Source: Dietzia aurantiaca (GTDB taxonomy: Bacteria; Actinomycetota; Actinomycetes; Mycobacteriales; Mycobacteriaceae). From it: a stretch of DNA of 64,000 nt. The notes under the pieces were generated by a model. It did no database searches and had not been told where the DNA came from. It saw only the letters and a list, made by a program, of their open reading frames with translations. Position 1 is the stretch's first letter; every line of letters begins with the position of its first letter. This document shows, piece by piece, positions 42,569 to 51,827 of this stretch. The DNA is taken from assembly GCF_021033825.1 (NCBI RefSeq), contig NZ_JAIFXZ010000003.1, forward strand, positions 1-64,000, given 5' to 3'. The translations under genes were made by a program, and so were the position numbers.

Positions 42569-42638
42569 CCGCGCCGGGGGACGGCTGGGGCTGGGACGGC
42601 GACCTGTACCAGCCTCGTTCCGACGCCGGACGCCGCGA

Positions 42639-42672
42639 AGCCCGGACCGACTCGAGGTGGTCGGCCCGGGCT
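42639..42672. terminator. Bidirectional hairpin terminator
   Basis: A 13-position stem with one A/C mismatch (arm AGCCCGGACCGAC) and an 8-base loop, between the convergent FadE5-like and fasciclin genes. Confidence 0.7.
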
Positions 42673-42719
42673 CCGGGTCTGCGGAGTACGGGGATTCAGG
42701 GTCCCCGCCGCGGGTCAGG

Positions 42720-43394
42720 TCACATCTCGGGGACCATCACCTCGTCGATGAGGTAGACGGTCGCGTTGGCGGTCTCGACGCCGCCACAGATGACGTTCGC
42801 GCCGTTGACCATGAGCTCGTCGCCCGAGCCCGTGACGTCCACGTCGGCGCCGTTGAGGGTGGTCTGCATGCCGACGACCTCATCGGGGGTCATCTCGCCC
42901 TCGACCACGTGGTAGGTGAGGATGTCGGTGAGCATCTCCGGGTTGGTCTTCAGCTGCTCCATGGTCGCGTCGTCAATCTGCGCGAACGCGTCATCGACGG
43001 GCGCGAAGACCGTGTACTCGCCACTGTTGAGGGTGTCGACCAGGTCGACCTCCGGGTTCACGCCGCCCGAGACGGCCTGCACCAGCATGGTGAGCATCGG
43101 GTTGTTCGAGGCCGCGGTGGCGACCGGCTCCATGGCCATGCCCTCGACCGAGCCGGGCCCGTCCGGGTTGGCCTCGGCGTAATCGGCGCAGCCGGGACCC
43201 ACGAGCGACGCGGGCTCGGCCTCCATGGCGGAGGTCTCGGAGGAAGAGGACATCGCGGACGAGGTGGTCATGGCCGAGGTGGTGCCCTCGGCGTCGCTCG
43301 AGCCGTCGTCGGTGGAGCAGCCGGCCAGGACGAGCCCGCCCACAGCAGCGGCGGCGGCGACGGAAGCGATGCGCCGGGAGATCGTGGTGCCCAT
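42720..43394 (-). CDS. Fasciclin-domain lipoprotein (MPT70/MPT83-like)
   Basis: The 224-residue lipoprotein has signal peptide and lipobox VLAGC, then a Ser/Thr/Met-rich linker. [18 protein letters not shown] follows, which matches the start of mature MPT70/MPT83, and one fasciclin (FAS1) domain (about 90-222) with [34 protein letters not shown] and [11 protein letters not shown]. In mycobacteria these surface proteins are SigK-controlled. The sigK-rskA genes lie 1.8 kb away and a SigK-type promoter precedes this gene. Function in cells is not established. Confidence 0.93.
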   Translation of the reverse strand: MGTTISRRIASVAAAAAVGGLVLAGCSTDDGSSDAEGTTSAMTTSSAMSSSSETSAMEAEPASLVGPGCADYAEANPDGPGSVEGMAMEPVATAASNNPMLTMLVQAVSGGVNPEVDLVDTLNSGEYTVFAPVDDAFAQIDDATMEQLKTNPEMLTDILTYHVVEGEMTPDEVVGMQTTLNGADVDVTGSGDELMVNGANVICGGVETANATVYLIDEVMVPEM

Positions 43395-43470
43395 GGTGAT
43401 GGTCCTTTCGGTCGAGCCCTGATCGCCAGTAGGTGATCTGTGGTGGGCTCCGTGTGCTGGGTCACCGGTG

Positions 43471-43497
43471 GTTCGGCACTGCAGACGTAGCGGATGG
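43471..43497 (-). promoter_or_regulatory. SigK-type promoter of the fasciclin gene
   Basis: On the minus strand CCATCC (43492-43497) and CCGAAC (43471-43476) are separated by 15 bp. They match the mycobacterial SigK consensus CCATCC/CCGAAT at 11 of 12 bases. The start codon is 76 bp downstream. Confidence 0.6.
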
Positions 43498-43557
43498 GTG
43501 CGGCGCAGAACTTTTTTCTGAACCGGTCCGTCGGCGGTTCCGCTCCGAACTCCTCAC

Positions 43558-45177
43558 ATGAACACAGCAGAGGCTCACACAACGGGGCCCGGGCAGGGCC
43601 CCCGCCGGGGTCGCCGGCCCTTAGCAGCGGCGCGCGCCCTGTCGGGCGTCCTCGCGGTGGGGGTCGCGCTGTCGCTCGGACACGCGATCGCCGCGGCCTT
43701 CGACACGGCGGCCTCACCCTTCCTCGCGGTGGCCGACTCCGTGGTGGACCGCGCGCCCGCCCCGGTACGCGAGATGACCATCGACACACTCGGCACCGCC
43801 GACAAACCCGCCCTCCTGATCGGGCTGTCCGTCATCCTCGTGCTCATCGGCATCGTGGCGGGTCTGCTCGAGCGGCCCCGGCGACCGATCGGCTCGGCCG
43901 TGATCGCCGTCCTCGGCGTGGTCGGGGCGCTCGCGGCAGCCCTGCGCCCCAACGGCAGCCCGCTCTGGGCCCTGCCGACCCTGCTCGGCGCGATCGTCGG
44001 TGTGGTGGCCCTGCGCCTGCTGGTGGGGGCACTGTATCGGGGCCGCGAATCAACTGGATCAGCGCCGCCGGCCGAGTCCGCGGCATCGGCCACGACCGGC
44101 CCCGACCGGCGCCGCTTCCTGATCCTGGCCGGCTCCGCCGTCGCCGTCATCGCCGCGGCGGGCGCCACCGGTGTCGCGCTGGGCCGGCGGGCCGCCGACG
44201 TCGTGGCCGAACGCACCGGCTTGCGCCTGCCACGCGTGCTGCCGCGGCAGAAGGCCCCCGCCGTCCCGGCCGGCATCGTGCCCGACGCCCCCGGGGTCAC
44301 CCCGTTCCTTACCGGAAACGACGAGTTCTACCGCATCGACACCGCCCTGCGCGTCCCCGCGATCACGGCCCGCGACTGGCGGCTGCGTATCCACGGGATG
44401 GTCGAGCGCGAGATCGAACTTGACTGGGACGGCCTGACCGCCCGCGAGGCACAGGAGCGGATCGTCACCCTGACCTGCGTGTCGAACGAGGTCGGCGGTG
44501 GCCTGGTGGGCACCGCCGCCTGGACCGGCTTCCCCATAGCCGACCTGCTCGCCGAGGCCGGCCCCCTGCCCGGCGCGGACATGCTGCTGTCCACCTCCGT
44601 CGACGGCTGGACCGCCGGCACCCCGCTCGAGGCGCTCACCGACGGCCGCGACGCCCTGCTGGCAGTCGGCATGAATGGCCAGCCCCTGCCGCTGGAACAC
44701 GGCTACCCCGTCCGCCAGATCGTCCCGGGCCTGTACGGCTACGTCTCCGCCACCAAGTGGGTGATCGACTGGGAGGTCACGCGGTTCGACCAGGCGAGCG
44801 CCTACTGGACCGATCGCGGCTGGGGCGAACGCGGCCCGATACGGACCGCCAGCCGGATCGACCGACCGGCCCCGCTGGCGGAGCTCGAGGCCGGCCTCGT
44901 CGTCGTCGCCGGAACGGCATGGGCCCAACGCCGCGGTATCGACCGGGTCGAGGTGCGGGTCGACGACGGACCCTGGACCGATGCCCGCCTGTCGCCGGCC
45001 TACTCGCTCGACACCTGGCGCATGTGGTCGTTCGACTGGGACGCCGAACCCGGCCTGCACACGCTGCACGTCCGGGCCACCGACGGCCGCGGCGAGGTCC
45101 AGACCGAGCAGCGCCGCCCCACCGTCCCCGACGGCGCCACCGGCTGGCACAACCGCACCTTCCGGGTGACGGCGTGA
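43558..45177 (+). CDS. Membrane-anchored molybdopterin oxidoreductase (SUOX fold)
   Basis: The 539-residue protein has four N-terminal membrane segments (about 20-160), then a twin-Arg-like RRRFLILAGSAVAVIAAAG segment and a sulfite-oxidase-fold molybdopterin domain (about 240-440). The Mo-ligand is Cys307 in RIVTLTCVSNEVGGG, followed by PVRQIVPGLYGYVSATKW. A C-terminal Mo-co dimerisation domain (about 455-538) has RVEVRVDDGPWTDARL. It is related to YedY/MsrP-like enzymes of the cell envelope. It overlaps sigK; the mycobacterial sigK locus lacks this gene, but other actinobacteria keep it beside sigK. Confidence 0.88.
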   Translation: MNTAEAHTTGPGQGPRRGRRPLAAARALSGVLAVGVALSLGHAIAAAFDTAASPFLAVADSVVDRAPAPVREMTIDTLGTADKPALLIGLSVILVLIGIVAGLLERPRRPIGSAVIAVLGVVGALAAALRPNGSPLWALPTLLGAIVGVVALRLLVGALYRGRESTGSAPPAESAASATTGPDRRRFLILAGSAVAVIAAAGATGVALGRRAADVVAERTGLRLPRVLPRQKAPAVPAGIVPDAPGVTPFLTGNDEFYRIDTALRVPAITARDWRLRIHGMVEREIELDWDGLTAREAQERIVTLTCVSNEVGGGLVGTAAWTGFPIADLLAEAGPLPGADMLLSTSVDGWTAGTPLEALTDGRDALLAVGMNGQPLPLEHGYPVRQIVPGLYGYVSATKWVIDWEVTRFDQASAYWTDRGWGERGPIRTASRIDRPAPLAELEAGLVVVAGTAWAQRRGIDRVEVRVDDGPWTDARLSPAYSLDTWRMWSFDWDAEPGLHTLHVRATDGRGEVQTEQRRPTVPDGATGWHNRTFRVTA

Positions 45178-45839
45178 TGGCCGTCCTCGACACGCCGCGG
45201 GCCGCGCCGGTACAGCGCGCCGCCCCCCGCACTAGACTGACGCTCGTGCCCGAGCCCACCGCCCCGTCGATGGCCGACCCGGGGCGCCTGCTGGAGCTCG
45301 CCGCCGGCGGCGATCTCGACGCGTTCGCCCGCTTCTACGACCTCCTCGCGCCCCGCGCGTACGGCCTCGCGCTGCGCGTCCTGCGCGATCCGGGTTACGC
45401 CGAAGAGACCGTGCAGGAGGTGTTTCTCCAGGTGTGGAAGCAGGCCGTCGACTACCGGCCGTCGCTCGGCTCGGTGCAGTCGTGGGTGCTGACCATCACC
45501 CATCGCCGCGCGGTGGATCGCGTGCGGGCGGAGAGCTCCGCGACGCGCCGCGACGAGGTCGACGCCGCCGCCGCGGCCGCGTCCGGGTCCCCTGCCTCCG
45601 ACGACGTCGCCGAGCAGGTCACCGAGCGGATCGGCCGTGACGAGGACGCCGCGCGCGTGCGCGGATGCCTGGAGACCCTGACCGACACCCAGCGCGAGTC
45701 CATCGAGATGGCCTACTTCACCGGGTTGACCTACCGCGAGGTCGCCGACCGGCTCGGCGCGGCCCTGCCCACGGTCAAGTCCCGCATCCGCGACGGGCTG
45801 CGGCGGCTGAAGGGCTGTCTGGGAGGTGCGTTGGCGTGA
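45177..45839 (+). CDS. sigK: ECF sigma factor SigK
   Basis: The 220-residue ECF sigma factor has region 2 in FARFYDLLAPRAYGLALRVL and AEETVQEVFLQVW, SVQSWVLTITHRRAVDRVR, and region 4 in LTDTQRESIEMAYFTGLTY and REVADRLGAALPTVKSRIR. The sequence and the anti-sigma gene that follows, overlapping by 4 bp, fit SigK. The start is set at the ATG overlapping the molybdoenzyme stop (TGATG); a later GTG near 45247 would give a product closer to the mycobacterial length. It should drive the fasciclin gene and possibly its own operon. Confidence 0.9.
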   Translation: MAVLDTPRAAPVQRAAPRTRLTLVPEPTAPSMADPGRLLELAAGGDLDAFARFYDLLAPRAYGLALRVLRDPGYAEETVQEVFLQVWKQAVDYRPSLGSVQSWVLTITHRRAVDRVRAESSATRRDEVDAAAAAASGSPASDDVAEQVTERIGRDEDAARVRGCLETLTDTQRESIEMAYFTGLTYREVADRLGAALPTVKSRIRDGLRRLKGCLGGALA

Positions 45840-46717
45840 GAAGCCATCACGATCATCCCGAGACCGCGGGCGGCATCAACCCCGCCGATCTCGACCTGTA
45901 CGCCCTGGACGCCCTGCCCCCGCGCGAGGCCGAGGCCGTCGAGGAGGCGCTGGTCAGCGCGCCGGAGGAGCAGCGCGCGTCGATGTTCGCGCACATCGCG
46001 TCCACGCAGGAGGTCGCCGCGGACATGGTCGCCGTCGCCGGCCTCGACACGGCTCCCCCGCCCGCGCTGCGGGCCCGCGTCCTCGACGAGGTGGCCGCCC
46101 GGGCGCGGCGGGACCGCGTTGGTGGACCTCGAGACGATGACGACGACGCCACCGGCGACCCCGTTTCCGGCGACCGGTCGGGGGGCGGCGGCTCGGTGAC
46201 CGATCTGAGTGCGATGCGGGCGCGTCGCCGTCCCCGGATGTGGACCGTCATCGGCGCGGCGGCGGCCGCGATCCTGCTGGTCGCGGCCGGTGTGGGCATC
46301 GGGCGGGTCATCGACGGCTCCGCCCCCGAGGACAACCTGCCCGTGGCGGCCCCGCCGTCCGGGGCCATGCCGGAAGACGTGACGATGCTGCTGGCCTCAG
46401 ACGACCTGGAGATCACCCGCGGCCAGGTCGGCGGCGCCGGGTTGGCCACCGTGTTGGCGTCGCGGTCGGCGGACATGGCCGTCGTCTCGATGACCGGTCT
46501 GCCCGATCCCGCCGAGGGTCGCGCCTACCAACTGTGGCTCATGGGCGACCACGATCCCATCCCCGCCGGGACCATGGAGTCGGGCGAGGTGGGCCCGTCG
46601 CCCGCCGCGCAGATCGAGGGCATCCGCGGCTCCGAGCAGATCGGTCTCACCGAGGAGCCCGCCGGCGGCTCACCGGCCCCGACGGGCGAGGTCCTGCTCG
46701 CGCTCAACCTCGACTGA
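45836..46717 (+). CDS. rskA: Anti-sigma-K factor RskA
   Basis: The 293-residue membrane anti-sigma factor has an N-terminal sigma-binding domain (about 10-90, with NPADLDLYALDALPPREAEAV). An acidic Asp/Gly linker, one membrane segment (about 134-156, TVIGAAAAAILLVAAGVGIG) and an external RskA domain (about 180-290, with YQLWLMGDHDPIPAGTM and PTGEVLLALNL) follow. GTG start within the sigK stop. It holds SigK at the membrane until cleaved, in mycobacteria after site-1/site-2 proteolysis. It is the last gene of the operon. Confidence 0.92.
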   Translation: MRSHHDHPETAGGINPADLDLYALDALPPREAEAVEEALVSAPEEQRASMFAHIASTQEVAADMVAVAGLDTAPPPALRARVLDEVAARARRDRVGGPRDDDDDATGDPVSGDRSGGGGSVTDLSAMRARRRPRMWTVIGAAAAAILLVAAGVGIGRVIDGSAPEDNLPVAAPPSGAMPEDVTMLLASDDLEITRGQVGGAGLATVLASRSADMAVVSMTGLPDPAEGRAYQLWLMGDHDPIPAGTMESGEVGPSPAAQIEGIRGSEQIGLTEEPAGGSPAPTGEVLLALNLD

Positions 46718-46721
46718 GTGC

Positions 46722-46736
46722 GGGCTGGGCCCGCTC
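46722..46736 (+). terminator. Short hairpin after rskA
   Basis: GCGGGC-TGG-GCCCGC lies 5 bp after the rskA stop. A compact GC hairpin without a T-tract; the rest of the 169-bp convergent gap shows no gene. Confidence 0.5.
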
Positions 46737-46886
46737 CGCCTTGGCTCGCCGGCTGCACGCGGACCTGGGGCGGGCATCGCGAGCCCCCGGAGCCCGGCCC
46801 ATCGGCAGAAAATACTCTGACCAGCGGTGCCCTACTCTATGCGTGCAGGTCACTCCAGGTCAGCGGTGTGCGCGGGACGCGTCAGA

Positions 46887-48197
46887 TTAGGGCTGCCACC
46901 ACGGGCGGAGGGGGCGATCCCAGGTCTGCTCGTCGGTCAGACGCACGGCGAGGATCTGGTGGAGCTGGATCTTGTTGTGCTCGAAGCCGTACTGACAGGC
47001 ACCCATGTACAGGCCCCACAGCTTGGCCATGGGCTCGCCGACCTCCTCGACCGCGGAGTCCCAGTGCTCGACGAGGTTGGCGCACCAATCACGCAGGGTC
47101 ATGGCGTAATGCGGGCGCAGGTTCTCTTCGTGGAGCACCTCGAAGCCGGCGTTCTCTGCCTCCACGTGCACCGTTCCGGCGCCGGCCAGCTCACCGTCCG
47201 GGAAGATGTAGCGGTCGATGAACTGCCCGGCCTTGACCTTGCCCGCGTTGTCGGGCCGCGTGATGCAGTGGTTGAGCAGGATCCCGCCCGGCTTGAGGTA
47301 GCCATAGAGCTTGCTGAAGTAGTCGTGGTAATTCTTGCGGCCGATGTGCTCGGTGATGCCGATCGAGCTCACCGCGTCGAAGTCCCGCTCGGGCACGTCG
47401 CGGTAGTCCTGCAGCCGGACCTCGGCCAGATCGCCGAGCCCCTCGGCCTCGATCGCGGCCCGGCCCCACTCGACCTGCTCCTTGGACAGGGTCACGCCGA
47501 TCACGCGGACGCCCCGGCGCGCGGCGTAGCGGACCATGCCGCCCCAGCCGCAGCCCACGTCGAGGAGCCGGTCGCCGGCGGAGAGACCGAGCTTGTCGAA
47601 CACCAGGCGGTACTTGTTCTCCTGAGCCGTCTCCAGTGACGCGTCGACCTCGGGATAGCAGGCGCACGTGTACGTCATGGACGGGCCGAGGATCCACTCG
47701 TAGAAGCGGTTCGACACGTCGTAGTGGTAGCTCACCACCTCCGAGTCGCGCTCCTTGGAGTGCCGCCTTAGCCCGCTGACCACGCGCTTCCACGCCGGCG
47801 GCACCTCCTGCGCCGGGATCGGCGGCACGGTGAGGTTCTCGCGGCCGATCGAGCGGGCGATCCGCAGCAGCGTCCGCGCGTCGGGCGTGCGGGTCATGGT
47901 CTTGCGGAACACCTCGAGCGAGCCGAAGACGTCGCGCGGGGCGCCGGGGTGCACACCCTCCACCTCGAGCTCGCCCATCAGGTAGGCCCGGGCCAGCCCG
48001 AGGTCGCCGGGGGCGGTGACGAAGTACTGCAGCGCCTTCTCGCTCTTCAGGCGGAGCACCAGGTCGCTGTCGGCCGGCCCGATCGCCGAGCCGTCGTAGG
48101 CCTCTATCCGCAGCGGCGGCTCACCGGTCGCGAAAGCGCCGATGATCTCGCCGATCGTCATTGTGCCCGAGGGCGTGCTGCTGCGGGTCGTGGTCAT
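46887..48197 (-). CDS. tmsB: 10-methyl fatty acid methyltransferase (TmsB/BfaB, UfaA1-like)
   Basis: The 436-residue cyclopropane-synthase-type methyltransferase has an N-terminal domain with RLKSEKALQYFVTAPGDLGLARAY kept in this subfamily, then YHYDVSNRFYEWILGPSMTYTCA and SAM site LLDVGCGWGGMVRYAARRG. TEHIGRKNYHDYFSKLYGYL follows. It matches Rv0447c (UfaA1), the partner that methylates oleoyl phospholipid at carbon 10 to give a methylene intermediate. Its ATG overlaps the tmsA stop by 4 bp, so both are made together. The product is tuberculostearic acid after reduction by TmsA. Confidence 0.9.
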   Translation of the reverse strand: MTTTRSSTPSGTMTIGEIIGAFATGEPPLRIEAYDGSAIGPADSDLVLRLKSEKALQYFVTAPGDLGLARAYLMGELEVEGVHPGAPRDVFGSLEVFRKTMTRTPDARTLLRIARSIGRENLTVPPIPAQEVPPAWKRVVSGLRRHSKERDSEVVSYHYDVSNRFYEWILGPSMTYTCACYPEVDASLETAQENKYRLVFDKLGLSAGDRLLDVGCGWGGMVRYAARRGVRVIGVTLSKEQVEWGRAAIEAEGLGDLAEVRLQDYRDVPERDFDAVSSIGITEHIGRKNYHDYFSKLYGYLKPGGILLNHCITRPDNAGKVKAGQFIDRYIFPDGELAGAGTVHVEAENAGFEVLHEENLRPHYAMTLRDWCANLVEHWDSAVEEVGEPMAKLWGLYMGACQYGFEHNKIQLHQILAVRLTDEQTWDRPLRPWWQP

Positions 48198-49711
48198 CGT
48201 GCTCCTACCGCCTTGTCGTAGAGGGTCGCGAACCGACCGTTCGGGTCGAACTCAGCCTTGAGGCGCGTCGCCTGCTCGCCGCCGTACAGCTCGGCGAACT
48301 CCTCGCGCGAATAGAAGACCTCCGAGTACAGCGACTTGTGGCCGCCGAGCCGGGAGACCTCCTCCTCGATCCGCCGGTTCCACGCACCCTCGGCCATCCC
48401 CGGCTCTATAGGTGCAGAGGACCAGAAGCCGATGTTGACGTAGGTGGTGCCCGGGTCGAGCGGGTACAACGGCCACGGCCGGTCCGACCCCGGCGCCGGG
48501 GTGGACTCGCGCAGTCGCAGCGGGCAGATCCACAGCGGCTCGATGGGCACCTCGCGCAGGAACCACTCGAGGAACTCGGTGGCGTGATCGATGGTCACCT
48601 CGACGTCCTGAACGACCCGCTCGCGCGGCCCCTCGCCCTTGAGCGCGCCGATCTTGTTGCCCAGGTCGTAGCGGTGATCGAGGCCGATGATCTTCCAGTA
48701 AGCGGACGAGCGCAGCAGCTGCTGCGGCCAGAACTTCCGGATCCGCGGGTTCTGCACGCCGAACGCCCGCGAGCACCAGAACCAGTCGGTGTCCCAGCGC
48801 CACAGGTAGTCACGGATGGTCAGCCGGTCGCGCTTGACCGTCCCCTCGGGCCCGTCGTGCTGGACCGACCGGTAGAAGATCGCCTGCTTGTCGGTCGCGC
48901 CGGAGTAATCGGAGGTCGAGCCGGGCTCGTCGCTGTGCCGCCCGAGGCAGAGGTAGGCCTCGTCGGTGGAGAAGACGATGCCGTCGAGGAAGTCGACGCG
49001 GGAGGTTTCGGAGCCCGGGCCGGAGCCTGCGCTACCGGTGTCGGATGAGCCGGCGGCTGTTGCGTCGTCGTCGTACCTTCCCTCCACGCTGATCCGCTCC
49101 AGCGCCGCGGTGAGCGCGGCGATCGAGTTGAACCGCACGTGGCGCAGCTCGACATAGCGCCTGACCGGCTCCAGGGCGATGCGCAGCCGCACCGCGTAGC
49201 CCAGCGAGCCGTACGAGTTGGGGAAGCCGCGGAAGAGGGTGCGTTCGCGCTCGGTGCCGTCGGGGCGCGCGGTGACGATCTCGCCCGTGCCGGTCAGCAC
49301 GTCCATCTCCAGCACCGACTCGTGCGGCAGCCCCAGGCGGAAGGAGGAGGACTCGATGCCCAACCCCGTTACCGCGCCGCCGAGCGTGATGGTCTTGAGC
49401 TGCGGCACCACGTACGGCATGAGGCCGTGGGCGAGCGTGGCGTCGACCAGGTCCTCGTAGGTGCACATGCCCTGGACGTCGGCGGTGCGGGCGTCCGGAT
49501 CGACCGAGATGACGCGCGTGAGACCGGTCGTATCAAGACCGGGCGACGACGACGAGGCCCGCGGCCGGAAGAGGTTGGACGTCTTCTTCGCCAGTCGCAC
49601 CGGGGATCCCTCGGGCACCGCCCGGAAGCTGTCGACGAGTCGCTGCACACCTTCCGCGTGGCGGGCGGCACCCACCTCGAGAGGGTCAACGACAGTCACG
49701 GCAGATCCCAT
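48194..49711 (-). CDS. tmsA: 10-methylene fatty acid reductase, FAD-binding (TmsA/BfaA)
   Basis: The 505-residue PCMH-type flavoprotein has LAKKTSNLFRPR, then FAD region RTADVQGMCTYEDLVDATLA, VVPQLKTITLGGAVTGLGIE and FRGFPNSYGSLGYAVRLRI. The DWFWCSRAFGVQNPRIRKFW block and YVNIGFWSSAPIEPGMAEG complete it. It corresponds to Rv0449c and to TmsA/BfaA, the NADPH-dependent partner that reduces the 10-methylene group. A Gly/Ser insert near 240-262 is local. The start MGSAVTVV at 49711 follows AAGGTGG; the long frame upstream is spurious. Confidence 0.9.
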   Translation of the reverse strand: MGSAVTVVDPLEVGAARHAEGVQRLVDSFRAVPEGSPVRLAKKTSNLFRPRASSSSPGLDTTGLTRVISVDPDARTADVQGMCTYEDLVDATLAHGLMPYVVPQLKTITLGGAVTGLGIESSSFRLGLPHESVLEMDVLTGTGEIVTARPDGTERERTLFRGFPNSYGSLGYAVRLRIALEPVRRYVELRHVRFNSIAALTAALERISVEGRYDDDATAAGSSDTGSAGSGPGSETSRVDFLDGIVFSTDEAYLCLGRHSDEPGSTSDYSGATDKQAIFYRSVQHDGPEGTVKRDRLTIRDYLWRWDTDWFWCSRAFGVQNPRIRKFWPQQLLRSSAYWKIIGLDHRYDLGNKIGALKGEGPRERVVQDVEVTIDHATEFLEWFLREVPIEPLWICPLRLRESTPAPGSDRPWPLYPLDPGTTYVNIGFWSSAPIEPGMAEGAWNRRIEEEVSRLGGHKSLYSEVFYSREEFAELYGGEQATRLKAEFDPNGRFATLYDKAVGAR

Positions 49712-49968
49712 GAGATCCACCTTAGTGCGGCCCGGCGACGGTCGTGATCGATCCGCACGGCCGCGTCCCCTGGCCCGCCCCCGGAACACTCCCGGACGTC
49801 CGCGTGATAGACCGCCCCCGGCTGATCTCACGCGCATCACGATTGTGGCACCAACGTCCTCTTCCTCCCTCGTTCCGGTCAGACCGGGCGAGAAGGTCCC
49901 GTACCGTCTGCGGCAACACAGGCCCCGGCAGGGCCGTCTCTGCAGCACGACGAGGTCAAGGAGTTCCC

Positions 49969-50484
49969 ATGTCACCCCACGCACCCCGCACCCGACGCCG
50001 CGCGATGGTGGCGGCCTCCGGGCTGGCCGCCCTGGCGCTGACCCTGAGCGCCTGCAGCGGCGACGACAACGCCGACGACACGGTCGCCGAGGCCACGAGC
50101 GCGGTCGCGTCCGCCGCCACCGAGGCCACCAGCGCCGTAGGCTCCGCCGCCGCCGAGGCCACGAGCGCCGTGGGTGAGGCCGGGGACGGCGACGATCACG
50201 AGGGGAATGACCACGGCGATCACGACGGCGACGACCATCCCGATAAGGACCGCGAGTACCTGGACGCACTCCGCGACAACGGGGTCACCGTCCACGACGA
50301 CGTCGACTTCCTCATCCGCGGCCACGACGCGTGCCGCGATCTCGAAGTCGGCGACAGCGCGGACGTGGTGATCGCCAAGTACTACGAGGCACATCCCGAG
50401 GCACCGGAGAACGAGGGCGCGACCGTCCTGGAGGCGGCCGTGAACGCCTTCTGCCCGGACTACGCGCCGGCGCTGAACAACTAG
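49969..50484 (+). CDS. DUF732-like lipoprotein
   Basis: The 171-residue exported protein has a signal peptide ending in lipobox LSAC and an Ala/Thr/Ser-rich linker with repeated EATSAVGSAA units. A His/Asp-rich stretch (HEGNDHGDHDGDDHPDKD) that could bind metal comes next, then a DUF732-type domain (about 100-170, YLDALRDNGVTVHDDVDFLI). DUF732 proteins are common small exported proteins of mycobacteria with no known role. AAGGAG 6 bp before the ATG fixes the start. Its TAG stop shares CTAG with the convergent patatin gene. Confidence 0.85.
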   Translation: MSPHAPRTRRRAMVAASGLAALALTLSACSGDDNADDTVAEATSAVASAATEATSAVGSAAAEATSAVGEAGDGDDHEGNDHGDHDGDDHPDKDREYLDALRDNGVTVHDDVDFLIRGHDACRDLEVGDSADVVIAKYYEAHPEAPENEGATVLEAAVNAFCPDYAPALNN

Positions 50485-51641
50485 AACCCTGCCCGGTCGA
50501 GCGCCTCCGCGGTGAGGCGTCGGCCGAGCGCGATCATCTCGTCGGCCCGGTGGAAGTCGAACGCCGTGCACGAGTCGGACGGCACCTCGACCAACACGTC
50601 CGGCCGGTTCGCCGCCATCCGGTAGGCGGTGATGATGCTCTCCATCACCTCGATGGAGTGGATCACCACGTCGAAGATCCGCAGCGTCCCGGGCAGGGAG
50701 GCGTCACCGGGGTCCTCTGACTCGACCTCTGCCTCGCCGCGGGCCACCGACTCCTCGACCTCGTGCGAGGGCTCTGCATCCGTAGTGGCGCTGGCCGTGA
50801 CGGCATCCGAGGCGGACGCCGCCGCCTCGGTCAGCGTGCCCGGTTCATCCCGGCCGTCCGGGCCCGCGGTGGTGTCGTCGCGGAGATCTCCGCCCTCGGC
50901 GGCGCCCTGGCCCCAGCGGGCGGCGATCGAGCGCACCAGGTCGGCGTCGCGGACGTCGGCGGCCGCGGTCCGGATCCGGCCGGTCAGCGTGCCGGCGGAC
51001 CGGGCCGCCCCCGGGCCCTTGCGGGTGTGGCCGGTATCGGCTTCGGCGCCGTCGTCGGGACCCGGGTTCTTGAAGACCGACGTCACGCGCATGCCTGTGC
51101 GCCGGCCGGTCAGGGACACCGCCAGCAACATGTCGCTCTCGACCGGGGCGAGCGGCTCGAGCGGCACCGGGTTTGTCACGCCTCCGTCGATGACCAGCCT
51201 CCCGCCGACCAGTGCCGGGGTGATGACGCTGGGGATCGCGAACGAGGCCCGCACCGCGACGTCCGCCGGGCCTTGCGTGAACCAGATCTCGCGGCGCGCC
51301 TTGAGGTCCGTGGCCACCGCCGTGAACGGCAGGCGCATGCCCTCGATGCGGATGCCGTCGAGCATCGACCCGATCACCGCCATGATCTTGTTGGCGCGGA
51401 TCGCGCCGCCGCCGGCGAAGGACGGGTCCAGCAGTCTTAGGACGTCGCGCTGGGACAGCCCGCGCACCCACTCCTCGAAGTCGTCCAGCTTGCCGGCCGC
51501 GTACAACGAACCCACCACGGCGCCCATCGACGCGCCCGATACGCCCACCACCTCGTGGCCGCGGGCCTCGAGCTCGCGGATCACCCCGATGTGCGCATAG
51601 CCGCGTGCCCCGCCGGACCCCAGTGCCAACGCGATCCTCAT
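50481..51641 (-). CDS. Patatin-like phospholipase (RssA type)
   Basis: The 386-residue patatin-fold hydrolase has LALGSGGARGYAHIGVIREL (oxyanion), VVGVSGASMGAVVGSLYA (GxSxG nucleophile) and RLVIDGGVTNPVPLEPL (catalytic Asp, DGG). A long Ala/Glu/Asp-rich insert of low complexity (about 195-305) separates the core from a conserved C-terminal helix block with HSIEVMESIITAYRMA. Acts as a serine/aspartate lipid hydrolase, cytosolic or membrane-peripheral. The start MRIALALG at 51641 is chosen over longer frames because the family begins there. Convergent overlap of stops with the DUF732 gene. Confidence 0.9.
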   Translation of the reverse strand: MRIALALGSGGARGYAHIGVIRELEARGHEVVGVSGASMGAVVGSLYAAGKLDDFEEWVRGLSQRDVLRLLDPSFAGGGAIRANKIMAVIGSMLDGIRIEGMRLPFTAVATDLKARREIWFTQGPADVAVRASFAIPSVITPALVGGRLVIDGGVTNPVPLEPLAPVESDMLLAVSLTGRRTGMRVTSVFKNPGPDDGAEADTGHTRKGPGAARSAGTLTGRIRTAAADVRDADLVRSIAARWGQGAAEGGDLRDDTTAGPDGRDEPGTLTEAAASASDAVTASATTDAEPSHEVEESVARGEAEVESEDPGDASLPGTLRIFDVVIHSIEVMESIITAYRMAANRPDVLVEVPSDSCTAFDFHRADEMIALGRRLTAEALDRAGF

Positions 51642-51827
51642 TCCGCGCCACCCCTTCCGCGTTCGCCGAACGTCTCCCAGTGTGCACCGTGAACTCCCTG
51701 GTCGGGCGTGCCGACCGGGCGTCCGTGTCGTACCCGACACCTATCGTCCGCGCTGTATCGACCGTCAGTTCGATACCGGGCCCCGCGGTCCGCACCGATT
51801 GACAGATCACCACATCGAGGAGCATCC

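Noticed and set aside
49712-49968. Possible extra gene in the 257-bp gap between tmsA and the DUF732 gene
   Set aside because: No frame with a ribosome site or conserved pattern was found. It appears to be a divergent promoter region.
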